Assembly (NCBI GenBank): GCA_035647075.1 | Contig: DASROF010000035.1 | Location: 11,300 to 75,299, forward strand | From: Gp6-AA40 sp035647075 | GTDB lineage: Bacteria; Acidobacteriota; Vicinamibacteria; Vicinamibacterales; UBA2999 | Direction: 5' to 3' | DNA length: 64,000 nucleotides | Part shown: piece by piece, positions 1-8,932 of the stretch | How positions within the stretch are numbered: the first letter of the stretch is position 1 | How the letters are laid out: each line of letters starts with the position of its first letter | Position numbers and translations under genes: made by a program | The notes under the pieces: generated by a model | Told to the model about the DNA's origin: nothing | Databases searched by the model: none | What the model saw: only the letters and a program-made list of their open reading frames with translations

Positions 1-296
1 CCGTCGCCGATCGCCTCATACAGCCGGATCCCGAACACGTCGCGCAGGGCCGTTAGCAGGCGACGAAGACGAGGTATTGAAAAACCGCGACGACGGAGGT
101 CGGCGAGCACCTGGAGTTCGATCACGTCGATTGCCGTGTAGCGGCGTTCGGTAAAACCGCCCGCTTCGGTGCGCTGGGTCGCCCGCGCCGCGGTGAACAC
201 CCGACGCGAATCCCACCACTGCAGCTGACGGGCCGTCAATCCGGTCAGCGCGGCCACTTCGCGCGACGTGTAGAACTTCTTCAGTCGGAGGCTCAC
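1..296 (-). CDS. MerR-like helix-turn-helix regulator, partial (3' end outside window)
   Basis: The frame starts with GTG at 296 and runs off the left edge, so only the first 98 codons are visible. The protein begins MSLRLKKFYTSREVAALTG, a MerR-type DNA-binding start in which YTSREVAALTGLTARQLQWW forms the helix-turn-helix. A wing follows, then a helix rich in Arg (residues about 65-85, LRRRGFSIPRLRRLL), as in MerR-family dimerisation regions. The GTG overlaps the thiO stop codon by four bases (GTGA), so the gene is probably translated by coupling to thiO. No effector domain is visible. The family call is fairly safe; the regulated genes are unknown. Confidence 0.72.
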   Translation of the reverse strand, partial: MSLRLKKFYTSREVAALTGLTARQLQWWDSRRVFTAARATQRTEAGGFTERRYTAIDVIELQVLADLRRRGFSIPRLRRLLTALRDVFGIRLYEAIGD

Positions 297-1384
297 AGGC
301 CGAACCGCCGCGGTTGCAGGAGCGCCAGGTCGCCATCGGTCTTCCCCTCGAGCACGAGGTCGGCGACAAGACGCGCCGTGAGGGGTGCGAGCAGGACGCC
401 GTTACGATAATGCCCCGTGGCGTAGAACACCTGCGGCATTGTCGGCGAAGCGCCGACGGCCGGCAACTCGTCGGCTGTCTTCGGGCGCAGGCCGACGCGC
501 ACCTCCTCGAACGCGGCGCCGAGCAACGCGGGCATCAGGGTCAGGGCGCCGTCGAGCAGTCCCTGCACGCCGGATGCGGTGGCGCGCTCGTCGAAGCCGA
601 CGTCCTCCATGGTCGCGCCGACGAGTACGGCGCCATCCCGACGTGGCACGAGGTAACACCTGGGACCCCAGATCACATGCGACGCCGGACGTTCGGGCAT
701 CCGCAGCTGCAGGAGCTGGCCGCGAATCGGCTTCAAGACGTCCGGCGCGGCGCGGACGCCGTCAACACTGGTTGACCAGCTCCCGGCCGCGACGATCACG
801 GCGTCACTTTCGATGACCTCGCCGGTCGTCCGCACGCGTGCCGCTGCGCCACCCTCAACCGCCAGAGCGGATCCCACGTCGAAGGTCGCGCCGTGGCGCA
901 TGGCTGCGGCGACGAGCGCGCGTGTGAGATCGCCGGCAGCAATGTAGCCCTGACCGGCAATCCGGAGACCGCCGGCGGCCGTCGCGGTTACTTGCGGTTC
1001 AACCCGCCGGAGTTCGACGGCATCGAGCAGGTCGTGGGAGACATGAGCGTCCGCGAGCGCGCGCGCCGCGCTTTTCAGCTGGTTTCCTTCGTCAAGCGAG
1101 AGCGCAATCTGGATCGTCCCGTTGCGTTCGTACTCGATCTCCTGCCCGCCGTCGCTGGCGACGCGCGCGAGAAACTCGTCGTACAGGGCAAGGCTTCGAA
1201 GGCCGAGCGCGAGCAGTGTCGGGTCGTGGCCTTCGATGTGGGGAGCCAGAATGCCCGCTGACGCGCGGGTGGCGCCGCCGCCAGGGACGCGGCTGTCGAG
1301 CACGCGCACACGTGCTCCGCGCGCCGCGCATTCGTAGGCGATGGCGGAACCGATCACACCAGCACCCGCGATGGTGATGTTCAC
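293..1384 (-). CDS. thiO: Glycine oxidase ThiO-like FAD-dependent oxidoreductase
   Basis: This 363-residue DAO-family flavoprotein has the FAD-binding GAGVIG motif at residues 7-12 followed by the ADP-ribose-binding acidic turn (RVLDS). The C-terminal segment has GLRPKTADELPAVG and ATGHYRNGVLLAPLTA, which match ThiO, the enzyme that oxidises glycine to iminoglycine for the thiazole of thiamin. A general D-amino-acid or sarcosine oxidase role is the alternative, because no other thi gene is present. The start is GTG (translated MNITIAG) and lies 6 nt after a TAGACT hexamer with no Shine-Dalgarno, so the mRNA may be leaderless. Its stop overlaps the start of the MerR-like gene. Confidence 0.78.
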   Translation of the reverse strand: MNITIAGAGVIGSAIAYECAARGARVRVLDSRVPGGGATRASAGILAPHIEGHDPTLLALGLRSLALYDEFLARVASDGGQEIEYERNGTIQIALSLDEGNQLKSAARALADAHVSHDLLDAVELRRVEPQVTATAAGGLRIAGQGYIAAGDLTRALVAAAMRHGATFDVGSALAVEGGAAARVRTTGEVIESDAVIVAAGSWSTSVDGVRAAPDVLKPIRGQLLQLRMPERPASHVIWGPRCYLVPRRDGAVLVGATMEDVGFDERATASGVQGLLDGALTLMPALLGAAFEEVRVGLRPKTADELPAVGASPTMPQVFYATGHYRNGVLLAPLTARLVADLVLEGKTDGDLALLQPRRFGL

Positions 1385-1390
1385 ATCGCT

Positions 1391-1396
1391 AGTCTA
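1391..1396 (-). promoter_or_regulatory. -10 hexamer TAGACT, leaderless start of thiO
   Basis: On the minus strand TAGACT is followed by six bases and the GTG start at 1384. That is the distance expected if transcription begins at the start codon. No Shine-Dalgarno is present. Confidence 0.5.
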
Positions 1397-1404
1397 GTGG
1401 GTAG

Positions 1405-1491
1405 TTGGTAGTGCGGACGAGCAGGCAAGAGCGTGTCGGATAGTTGGTAGTCCGCAGGCTTTCCTGCGAGCTACCAACTACCGACTACGAA
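1405..1491. repeat. Imperfect long hairpin made of TAGTTGGTAG units
   Basis: TAGTTGGTAG (1441-1450) pairs with CTACCAACTA (1471-1480), and inside it CGCAGG (1453-1458) pairs with CCTGCG (1463-1468). A further direct copy of the GTAGTTGGTAGT text lies at about 1401-1412. The hairpin sits just after the stop of the TonB receptor gene. It has no T-tract, so it is better seen as a low-complexity intergenic repeat than as a classical terminator. Confidence 0.6.
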
Positions 1492-4203
1492 CTAAAAGTT
1501 AAACCGGAGACCGACGTTCACATCACGAGCCTGGCTGACGCCGGTCGCCTGACCGAAGAAGCGCGAGGAGAGGTTCCCGGTGTAGCCCTGTGGCGACACG
1601 TGGTTGAGCACGTTTGTCGCTTGGGCGAAGATTTCCATGCTGTAGCGCGAGTTGTTGTTCCCCTGATTGCCGCCGCCACGGTTGCCGCCAAAGCCACCCT
1701 GGCCGCCCTGACCGCCGCCGGCGAATCCGCCGCCGCCCTGCTGCGCGAAGTTGACGCCATTGCCCTGCGCGCGACCGGGTGTCGCCGCGGTCGGCAGGCG
1801 ACCGAGGTTGACGCGCTTGTTGACGTTGAGGTTGAGACTCCACGTCCAGTCGCCACGCAACGAGTTGCGCGTCACGCCGAAGGGCCGATCGTTGAATGCG
1901 CCGTCGTTGTTGTCGTCGAACCCGGTCGTCAGGTTGTAGGGCACCCCCGACTGCACCTGGAAGTTCGGGGTGACCCTGATGCCATAAACCAGGGGCACGG
2001 TCCCCTGAGCCTGGAATCGATGACGGATGTCTTGGCGGGACGGCCCCCAATCCACATCGGGGTTGAGATTGTTCGAAGGCAGCGACGTGGCCCCGTCTGC
2101 GAAGTTCTTCTCCTGGCCAAGCTGATAGCTGAACCGGACCTGCGACTGTTGTTGGCGAACGAGCAGACGGAAATTGGCTTGAACCGTCAAGCGGTCGCTT
2201 TGCGTCCGCCCGGTTGACTGGAACTGCGTGATGTCGCCGAACGCTGGATTCGGACGGATGCCATTGACCGGTGCGTTGATGTTGATCGAGCGCATCGTCT
2301 GACGACCACGAAGCATCTGATACGAGGTCTGCAGAGTCAGGAACGATGTCAGCTGACGATCGTAGCTGAGCGACGCCTGGTGCACACGCGGCATGTCCAG
2401 ATTGTCGGCCGCCTGGATCCGGCCGCTCGGCGCGATCGCGATGCCAACCGCGAGCGGATCGAACGACTGGCCGGCCGCCGCACAGTAGTTGTTCAGTGCC
2501 GAGCAGGTGATACGGATGTCCTGGACCGTGATGCCATCTACACGCAAAGTCTGTGAGTAGAGGTTGGAGTCATACCAGTCGTAGAACAACCCATAGCCGC
2601 CCCGCACTGCTGACCTCTGACTGCCGAACGGTGCCCAACTGAACCCGAGGCGGGGCATCAGATTGAACTTGTTGTCGATGCGCGACTGCGCCTCGTTGCG
2701 GACTCCGAAGCCGAGCGACAAGTCCCGGTGAATGCGGTATTCGTCTGACCAGTACATCCCGAACTGTGTCTGGTTGTAGTCGATGTCGAGCGTGCCAATC
2801 CGCTGCGAGAATTGCATCGGCAGGTTGGCGTTGTAGTCCTCGATCGTCCGGTAAGTCCATGTGCCATCGGCGTTGCGCTGATCGAAGCTCGAATACCGGG
2901 AGTGATCAACGAGAACGCCGACGCGCATCTGATGCTTCGTACCGATGTTGAAGTCGAAGTTGTCGGCGATTTCGATCCGGTTCGTCGCCCCATTGCTGTT
3001 GACGCCGGCGCCGCCGCTGTTGAACGCGTCCAGCACGTTGATCGTCGGTCCGCCGGTGAGGGACGACGACTCGTTGGTGTTGTGGTTCACCTGAACGCGG
3101 AATTCGTGCAACTTCGAGCCACCGACGATCCCCTGAATCCGGAATCGATACTGGGTGGAGTCATTTGTGCCGTTCGTGGCGCGTTCGGGCAGCGTAAACC
3201 CGCCGATGCCGTTATTCAGATTCTCATTCTCGGTGTGCTGAACGTTGAACAACAGTCCCTGGTTGTTGTTGATGGAGTGCTCCATCCCGAACTGAAAACC
3301 CTTCTGATCGGTCGTTGAGCGGGCCGCCGCATCGATCCGGTTCCCGAACGGGTCAATTGCAATGATCGGGCTGGAGTTGTAGTTGTTTCTCCCGTTGACG
3401 TTGAGGCTGAATCCGGTTCTGCCCTGCTTGATCGGCCCGCGGATGGTGAACTGAACGTTCCGCTCCTGATTTGGCTGCTCAACCGTCTGCTGCGGCTGCC
3501 GAGCGTTGAACTTGTCGCCGCCAAACTGCGTCTGGACCTGGCCCTGCCAGTTGGTATTCGGACGCGTGACGATCTCGATTTGCGAACGGCCAGCGTCGTG
3601 ATTGTCGGCCGCGTAATTGTTCTGACGGAACCGGATCGACCGGATCTGGTCGCGGCTCGGCAACCGGCCGCCAGAGAAGCCATTCATGAAGAACGTCGCT
3701 CCACCGGGTCCAGCCATCTGCGCCAGGACGTCAGCGAGTTCATCCGGATCGTCCGGCAGCGCGTCAATTTCTTCCTGCGAAAGCGAAAACGACGACGTGC
3801 TTCGTGCTGCTTCAGGAGCGGTCGCATCGTTGACCTGAACCTCCGCCTTGAAGCCTTCGATGTGCAGCGTGACGATCTGGTTCTGCGCACCACGCTTCAG
3901 ATTCAGCGGCGCCTCGAACGGAATGAATCCCGGGAACTCCACGTGAACAACGACATCGCCAGGAGTCAGTCCCGGCGAGATCGCGAGGCCCTTCTCGTCG
4001 GACTTGTAGCTCACCGGCTTAACCCCGGCGGTTTTCGACGTGATGGTGACGTCGGCCATCGGAATGCCAGCGCCGGTGTCATCCACAATCACGAGGCGTA
4101 GCGACGCCTGGTTCTGGTTCGCGTTGTTCTGGGCGAACGACGGGGTCGCCGCACACAGCGCCAGCGCGCCGGCCGTAAGAGCGCCGAAAAGAAGTCGTTT
4201 CAT
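1492..4203 (-). CDS. TonB-dependent receptor, Oar-like, with N-terminal carboxypeptidase-regulatory domain
   Basis: This 903-residue outer-membrane receptor has a signal peptide (MKRLLFGALTAGALALCA..SFAQ). An Ig-like carboxypeptidase-regulatory domain covers about residues 35-125 (LVIVDDTGAGIPMADVTI and VHVEFPGFIPFEAPL). A plug-like region follows with an RDQIRSIRFRQNNY box, then a long beta-barrel. The C-terminus ends in Phe (VGLRFNF), as outer-membrane barrels do. Near residues 830-870 there is a Gly/Asn/Gln-rich run (GGFAGGGQGGQGGFGGNRGG). The ATG at 4203 overlaps the stop of the upstream exported-protein gene (ATGA), and the signal peptide begins exactly there; the longer open frame upstream is an antisense-phase artefact. 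The substrate cannot be read from sequence. Confidence 0.85.
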   Translation of the reverse strand: MKRLLFGALTAGALALCAATPSFAQNNANQNQASLRLVIVDDTGAGIPMADVTITSKTAGVKPVSYKSDEKGLAISPGLTPGDVVVHVEFPGFIPFEAPLNLKRGAQNQIVTLHIEGFKAEVQVNDATAPEAARSTSSFSLSQEEIDALPDDPDELADVLAQMAGPGGATFFMNGFSGGRLPSRDQIRSIRFRQNNYAADNHDAGRSQIEIVTRPNTNWQGQVQTQFGGDKFNARQPQQTVEQPNQERNVQFTIRGPIKQGRTGFSLNVNGRNNYNSSPIIAIDPFGNRIDAAARSTTDQKGFQFGMEHSINNNQGLLFNVQHTENENLNNGIGGFTLPERATNGTNDSTQYRFRIQGIVGGSKLHEFRVQVNHNTNESSSLTGGPTINVLDAFNSGGAGVNSNGATNRIEIADNFDFNIGTKHQMRVGVLVDHSRYSSFDQRNADGTWTYRTIEDYNANLPMQFSQRIGTLDIDYNQTQFGMYWSDEYRIHRDLSLGFGVRNEAQSRIDNKFNLMPRLGFSWAPFGSQRSAVRGGYGLFYDWYDSNLYSQTLRVDGITVQDIRITCSALNNYCAAAGQSFDPLAVGIAIAPSGRIQAADNLDMPRVHQASLSYDRQLTSFLTLQTSYQMLRGRQTMRSININAPVNGIRPNPAFGDITQFQSTGRTQSDRLTVQANFRLLVRQQQSQVRFSYQLGQEKNFADGATSLPSNNLNPDVDWGPSRQDIRHRFQAQGTVPLVYGIRVTPNFQVQSGVPYNLTTGFDDNNDGAFNDRPFGVTRNSLRGDWTWSLNLNVNKRVNLGRLPTAATPGRAQGNGVNFAQQGGGGFAGGGQGGQGGFGGNRGGGNQGNNNSRYSMEIFAQATNVLNHVSPQGYTGNLSSRFFGQATGVSQARDVNVGLRFNF

Positions 4204-5231
4204 TTTTTGAATGTGTCCGCTTTGAGGGTCGGGTTGACCTTGTAGCTCTTGATTTCCCACTCTTCCGTCACTTGATCGCCGGCGCCGCGAGCCATCAGAT
4301 GCGGCAGCTTGATGCCGTTCACGACTTTGTAGTCCGACAGATACATGCGCAGCGTCGTCGGCTTCGAGAGCTCGTCGGCGCTCACGACCTTGGCGCCCTG
4401 CTGCGGTTGATTGCCGCGGTTTCCACCGAAGAAGCCGCCGCGTCCGCCACGCCCGCGCCCGCGAAACCCGATACGCCCTGCCAACTGCGCGATCGGATCC
4501 TGCGCGACTCCGGTCCACGTCAACATCAACGGCATGTACGTCTTCGTGTCGATCAGGATCCGCACGGGATTGCCGTCGGGAACATCCATCTCGAGCACTT
4601 CAGCGGTCGCTTGCGGCGACGCGGCCTGACCGACATACCTGACGGGCCGGTCGGTGGTCATCAGAATCGCCAGGATGACTCGCGCCACTTCCGTCTGACG
4701 GCCAGCCAGCTGTGCCTGTTCCGCCGCCGCCTTCGCAGCCGGGTCAACCGGTGCCGCGTTGGCCTGCGGCTGTTGCTGGTTTGGGAACCCGCCACCCCGA
4801 TTGCCGCCGCCCCGGTTGCCGCCACCGTCATCGCCGAAGTTCGTAATGCCGCTGAACTTCTGGTCTTGCCACGCCTCGGTACCGTTCAGCCCCTCGACGA
4901 TGTCGATTGCGGCGTTGCCGAGGATGATCGATTCCTTGCGCAGGTATTTGGCGGGCATCTCCACGGAGATGGTGAGATCGCCCTCGAGATTCACGTCGGT
5001 CGCGCCGCGTCGCGCGATGCCCTTGATCTCGAGTGTCTTGATCGCGGCGAGCTTGTCTTCGCCGCCGAGCGCCTTGCGCGCCTCCGACAGGATCGACTGC
5101 GCCAGGGTTGCCGCGGCGGCATTGTTGGCCTTCGTGGCGGGCTGGGCCGGGCTCGGTGCCTGGCCCGCGTACACCGACATCGCAACGGCCGCGACGACGA
5201 CGGACAGACCTCCGACGCGCTTGAATTTCAT
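4200..5231 (-). CDS. Exported protein of unknown function, partner of the TonB receptor
   Basis: The 343-residue product begins MKFKRVGGLSVVVAAVAMSVYA, a signal peptide, and is therefore periplasmic or outer-membrane associated. The body contains VNLEGDLTISVEMPAKYLRK and LRMYLSDYKVVNGIKLPHLM, a pattern seen in beta-rich proteins of the outer-membrane lipoprotein-sorting (LolA/LolB-like) type, but I do not recognise the family firmly. Two low-complexity Gly/Asn/Arg runs (GGGNRGGGNRGGGFPNQQQ and GFRGRGRGGRGGFFGGNRG) resemble the run in the receptor encoded next. The four-base overlap with the receptor implies joint translation. The start was set at the ATG that opens the signal peptide. Confidence 0.7.
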   Translation of the reverse strand: MKFKRVGGLSVVVAAVAMSVYAGQAPSPAQPATKANNAAAATLAQSILSEARKALGGEDKLAAIKTLEIKGIARRGATDVNLEGDLTISVEMPAKYLRKESIILGNAAIDIVEGLNGTEAWQDQKFSGITNFGDDGGGNRGGGNRGGGFPNQQQPQANAAPVDPAAKAAAEQAQLAGRQTEVARVILAILMTTDRPVRYVGQAASPQATAEVLEMDVPDGNPVRILIDTKTYMPLMLTWTGVAQDPIAQLAGRIGFRGRGRGGRGGFFGGNRGNQPQQGAKVVSADELSKPTTLRMYLSDYKVVNGIKLPHLMARGAGDQVTEEWEIKSYKVNPTLKADTFKK

Positions 5232-5338
5232 TGCGCCATTATTCCCGTCGGTCCTGGAACCGTCGTTAAAGCGGAGCAAAGAGTTTGTTAAGAATGTAAA
5301 AGCTTCAAAATCAGCGTGTTACGGGGATTTTCCGGTGC

Positions 5339-5344
5339 TATATT
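5339..5344 (+). promoter_or_regulatory. -10 hexamer TATATT, leaderless start of the histidine kinase
   Basis: TATATT is followed by seven bases and the GTG at 5352, with no Shine-Dalgarno. It lies in the 120-bp AT-richer divergent gap between the exported-protein gene and the kinase. No convincing -35 box is seen. Confidence 0.5.
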
Positions 5345-5351
5345 CCGCCCA

Positions 5352-7091
5352 GTGAAGATGAAATGGCCGTCCGCGCCCAAGGTGCTGACCGCCCTCCTTG
5401 TTGTGCTGCTCCCGGTGCTGGCATTTATGCAGTACCGCTGGGTCGGCCAGGTCAGCGAGGGCGAGCGCGAGCGCATGGAGCGCAACCTCGAAACGGCTGC
5501 CGACCAGTTCCGCAACGCCTTCGACGGCGAGATCTTTCTCGCCATGCGGGAGCTTCAGGCCAGTACGAACGCAGCTCGAGACGGCTCGAGCCCGAACTAC
5601 TCGCTGCGCTACACAAGCTGGTTGAACAACTCCGACCACCCGCAAATCGTCGCGGACATCTACCTCGTCGACGTTGAAGGTGGGCACCTGCGGCTGCGTC
5701 GATTCAACAGCACGACTCACGTGTTTGATCCGAGCCTCTGGCCCGAGGTCATCGATCGTCTCCGACAGGACTTCGAGCGAGCGTACACGTCGTTCCAGGC
5801 ACAGAAGGCACCGGAACCCGGACGCTTTGCCAGCGCCGACGAGTCGTTGATCGTCCTCGGCTTGCAGAATTTCGAAGGCGCCCGGCCCGGCGCACGCGTC
5901 GCCAGGCCCGGCCCGCCCATGTTCGGGTTCACGGTGATTCAGCTCGACGAGTCGTATCTGCGGGGTCAGATGATCCCCGCGCTCGTCGATAAACACTTCT
6001 CGCGTTCTGGCGGCGACATGTTCCGCGTCGCGGTCGTTGGCGATGGCGAATCGAAGCGCGTGCTCTATCGCTCGAGCCCGGATGCCACGACGGAGGCGAA
6101 GCTCTCCGACGTGTCGGTGCCGCTGTTCCCCAATCTCGGTCGATTCCGCAACACCCGAGGCCGCGGTCAAGAAGACGTGCAGGGTCGCTGGCGCCTCGTG
6201 GTGCAGCACCAGAGCGGATCGCTCGACGCAGCCGTCGGCACGATTCGCCGCCGGAATCTGGCCATCAGCTCCGGCATCCTGCTGCTCCTGACGTTCGCGG
6301 TCGTCATGCTGACCGCAACCTCGCGGCGTGCGGAAAAACTTGCCCAGCAGCAGATGGAGTTCGTCGCCGGCGTGTCGCACGAGCTGCGCACACCAGTGGC
6401 GGTGGTGCGATCGGCAGCGGAAAATCTCTCCTCTGGGGTCGTCAGCGGCGATCGTGTCAAACGCTACGGTCAGATGATTGAGGCAGAAGCGCGGCGGCTC
6501 GGCGACATGGTCGAACGCGTGCTCCAGTACGCCGGCATTGAATCAGGCTTCAACACCGCGGCGCGCGTGCCGTTGTCGCCCACCGAGATCATCGAGTCCG
6601 CTGTCGATAGTGCCCTCCCCCTGGTCGGTCCCGGCGAGGTCACCGTGCATCGCGAGATCGCCTCGGATCTGCCCATCGTCATCGGCGACGCGACTGCCCT
6701 TCGTTCAGCGGTGCAGAACCTCGTGGCGAATGCGGTCAAGTATGGCGGCCGCGACCGATGGGTCGGCATCCGCGCACAGCACGTTCGCGAGCGCCGGCGC
6801 TCCGAGGTTCGCATAACGGTCAGCGATCACGGTCCCGGCATTCCGGCGGCCGATCTGCCGCACATCTTCGAGCCGTTCTATCGCGGCGCAGATGCGATCG
6901 AGCGGCAGATTCAGGGCCACGGGCTCGGACTCTCCCTCGTCCGCCGGATCGTGGTGGCGCACGGCGGCAAGGTCAGTGTGTCCACCCGGCCGGGCGCCGG
7001 CACGTCGTTCACGATCACGTTGCCGGGCGCCGCGGCGGATACGAGCGCGAGTCCGGTGGCTACCGAAATGCGCGCCGGTGCGCATTCATAG
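5352..7091 (+). CDS. Membrane sensor histidine kinase
   Basis: A first membrane helix (LTALLVVLLPVLAFMQY) is followed by an extracytoplasmic sensor region of about 270 residues and a second helix (AISSGILLLLTFAVVMLTA). The kinase core follows directly, without a recognisable HAMP domain. The phosphoacceptor is His343 in FVAGVSHELRTPVAVVRSA. The ATPase domain shows the N box around Asn460 (NLVANAVKYGG), the G1 box DHGPGIP and the G2 box GHGLGLSLVRRIV. The sensor part matches no domain I know. The response regulator at 7239 is its likely partner. The GTG start was chosen from the -10 spacing; ATG at 5358 is the alternative. Confidence 0.88.
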   Translation: MKMKWPSAPKVLTALLVVLLPVLAFMQYRWVGQVSEGERERMERNLETAADQFRNAFDGEIFLAMRELQASTNAARDGSSPNYSLRYTSWLNNSDHPQIVADIYLVDVEGGHLRLRRFNSTTHVFDPSLWPEVIDRLRQDFERAYTSFQAQKAPEPGRFASADESLIVLGLQNFEGARPGARVARPGPPMFGFTVIQLDESYLRGQMIPALVDKHFSRSGGDMFRVAVVGDGESKRVLYRSSPDATTEAKLSDVSVPLFPNLGRFRNTRGRGQEDVQGRWRLVVQHQSGSLDAAVGTIRRRNLAISSGILLLLTFAVVMLTATSRRAEKLAQQQMEFVAGVSHELRTPVAVVRSAAENLSSGVVSGDRVKRYGQMIEAEARRLGDMVERVLQYAGIESGFNTAARVPLSPTEIIESAVDSALPLVGPGEVTVHREIASDLPIVIGDATALRSAVQNLVANAVKYGGRDRWVGIRAQHVRERRRSEVRITVSDHGPGIPAADLPHIFEPFYRGADAIERQIQGHGLGLSLVRRIVVAHGGKVSVSTRPGAGTSFTITLPGAAADTSASPVATEMRAGAHS

Positions 7092-7238
7092 AAATTGAAG
7101 TCTCACGCCCCACTAACCAAACCCCAACGCCTGCCGCACACGTCTAATGGGAGCGCCGGGGGACACCCTGAGAGGCTAGGATTGGGAACAGACTCTCCGG
7201 AAGTCACGTTTGGAAATATCGAATCCGGGATTTCGTCT

Positions 7239-7931
7239 ATGAGCCGTCTGCTGCTAGTTGAGGATGAGCCGGGTCTGGTCATGACGCTGACCGACCGCCT
7301 GATGGCCGAAGGCTATGACGTCGAGAGCGCGACCGACGCGCCGAGCGGGCTGGAGATGGCCACGAGCGGTTCGTTCGACGCGATCCTCCTCGACGTGATG
7401 CTGCCCGGCGGTAACGGTATGGACGTCTGTCGAACGCTGCGCCAGCGCGGACTGCAGACCCCCATCCTGATGCTGACTGCCAAGGGCCAGGTCGTCGACA
7501 AAGTCGTTGGCCTGAAGCTCGGCGCCGACGATTACCTGGTCAAGCCGTTCGAGATGGCGGAGCTTCTGGCCCGAGTCGAAGCGCTGATCCGTCGCTCGGC
7601 AACGAAGGACGCTGCCGCGGCGCCGACTGCCGACAGCTATCGCTTCGGCGACATCTCAGTGGATTTCCGGAAAGCCGAAGTCAACAAAGCGGGGCAGCCG
7701 CTCGACCTCTCCGCGCGCGAATTCAAGCTGCTCAAGTACTTCGTGGAGCATCGCAGCGCGGCACTGACGCGCGATGAGTTGCTGAACGAAGTGTGGGGCT
7801 ACAACGCGATGCCATCAACGCGGACGGTTGACGTCCACGTCGCCTGGCTGCGGCAGAAGCTCGAAGACAACCCGCGCCATCCGCAGTACATCCTCACGGT
7901 GCACGGGCTGGGCTATAAGTTCGTCGGCTAG
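7239..7931 (+). CDS. OmpR-family response regulator
   Basis: This 230-residue regulator has a receiver domain (residues 1-120) with acidic pocket EDE at 8-10, phosphoacceptor Asp52 (LLDVMLPGG), the conserved Thr in LMLTAKGQ and Lys in DDYLVKPFEMAEL. The C-terminal winged helix (residues about 140-228) carries LSAREFKLLKYFVEH, TRDELLNEVWGY, TRTVDVHVAWLRQKLEDNP and the wing LTVHGLGYKFVG. It follows the histidine kinase by 147 bp and should be phosphorylated by it. The start is the ATG opening MSRLLLVEDEPG. The gap may hold its own promoter (TAGGAT near 7175), but this is weak. Target genes are unknown. Confidence 0.92.
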   Translation: MSRLLLVEDEPGLVMTLTDRLMAEGYDVESATDAPSGLEMATSGSFDAILLDVMLPGGNGMDVCRTLRQRGLQTPILMLTAKGQVVDKVVGLKLGADDYLVKPFEMAELLARVEALIRRSATKDAAAAPTADSYRFGDISVDFRKAEVNKAGQPLDLSAREFKLLKYFVEHRSAALTRDELLNEVWGYNAMPSTRTVDVHVAWLRQKLEDNPRHPQYILTVHGLGYKFVG

Positions 7932-7968
7932 AACGTCCGAATCCCGGGCGTTCGACGTCCGGACGTTC
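7931..7968. terminator. Convergent stem-loop GAACGTCCG/CGGACGTTC
   Basis: GAACGTCCG (7931-7939) and CGGACGTTC (7960-7968) pair perfectly over 9 bp between two convergent genes and cover both stop codons. There is no T-tract, so termination is only inferred. Confidence 0.45.
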
Positions 7969-8932
7969 AGTGTTCGACGGTGACAACCACCGGATCGTGG
8001 ACGCGAACTGTGACCGGCGTTCCAGCCGGCAACGTCGCCGCATTGCGCCCTCCAGCAGCAACCGCTCCAGAGCCAGCACCGGCACCCACAATGGTGCCGA
8101 TCGCCGCACCCTTCCCGCCGCCGAGGATTCCACCGATGATTGCGCCGCCGATCGCGCCGCCGCCGATCTTCGCCGCGCTCTCGTTCGTCGGCGAATCACC
8201 TTCGCGATAGATTGTCTCGGTCTGGATCGGCACGCGCGTACCATCCGCCAGCACAATCGACGTAAAGCGCACGCCAAGACGCGCGCGATCCTTCAGCCGA
8301 CCGCCGCGATCGACGGTGGTGACTTCACCATTCGCTCGTGAGCCAGCCGGGATAGCCACGCGATTGCCAACCTTGACATCGCGCGTCACTCTTGCGACAA
8401 CCGCATCTTCCACTCGTGCACGCTCGGTGCTGATCGCCGTTTCAATCTCGAGGCCGATCACAGAATCCGCCGCGATCACCAGCTCGTCGTACAGCGGCCC
8501 GACGGGCTCAACGTTGCGCGACGCTTCGTTGTTGACGATGCGTGGCGGCTCGACGACTTCGACCGCGGGCGGAAGCGTCGCCTTGGGCGCTTCGGCGACG
8601 CTCGCCGAAGGCGTGGGAGCGGAAGGAGGCGCGCTCACCCGAGCCGGTTGATTCCTGCGGCGCTCTGTGGGAACCGCCGCTCTCGGCCCGCCCACCCGGG
8701 CGGGCGTCGGCGCCGGTGCGACAGCCTCCGCCGGAGGAGCCTCAGGCACATCGTTAACCACGGCTTCAGACTGCTCAACTGGCCCAGTCGGGGCGGCGGT
8801 TGAAGCGAGTGCGCTCGACTGCCCGGCCGTAACCGCAGCAGGCTCACTCTTCGACGCGATGTAGGCGCCACCTGCGCCTGCGGCTATACCGGCACCGACG
8901 AGGAATCCGACTGCCGCTTTGCTGATCACCAT
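7967..8932 (-). CDS. Glycine-zipper membrane or envelope protein
   Basis: The 321-residue product starts MVISKAAVGFLVGAGIAAGAG, an N-terminal membrane anchor. A Pro/Ala-rich linker follows (about residues 25-130). A beta-rich domain (LGVRFTSIVLADGTRVPIQT) is next, then a glycine zipper near residues 265-300 (GGAIGGAIIGGILGGGKGAA, then IGTIVGAGAGSGA). Glycine zippers usually pack membrane helices in envelope proteins. ATG 8930-8932 is preceded by GAGGAG at suitable spacing, which decides against the in-frame TTG nine bases upstream. The family is not named here; proteins of this shape are common in Acidobacteria. Confidence 0.65.
   Translation of the reverse strand: MVISKAAVGFLVGAGIAAGAGGAYIASKSEPAAVTAGQSSALASTAAPTGPVEQSEAVVNDVPEAPPAEAVAPAPTPARVGGPRAAVPTERRRNQPARVSAPPSAPTPSASVAEAPKATLPPAVEVVEPPRIVNNEASRNVEPVGPLYDELVIAADSVIGLEIETAISTERARVEDAVVARVTRDVKVGNRVAIPAGSRANGEVTTVDRGGRLKDRARLGVRFTSIVLADGTRVPIQTETIYREGDSPTNESAAKIGGGAIGGAIIGGILGGGKGAAIGTIVGAGAGSGAVAAGGRNAATLPAGTPVTVRVHDPVVVTVEH

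Noticed and set aside
1..369. 117-codon minus-strand frame at 16-369
   Set aside because: It overlaps thiO and the MerR-like gene out of phase; the MerR frame from GTG 296 reads as real protein.
4204..4518. 105-residue N-terminal extension of the first TonB receptor
   Set aside because: It overlaps the exported-protein gene in another phase; the signal peptide begins at 4203 with an ATGA overlap.
7089..7238. Small gene between the histidine kinase and response regulator
   Set aside because: The upstream in-frame extension of the regulator lacks conserved sequence and the receiver domain starts at 7239.
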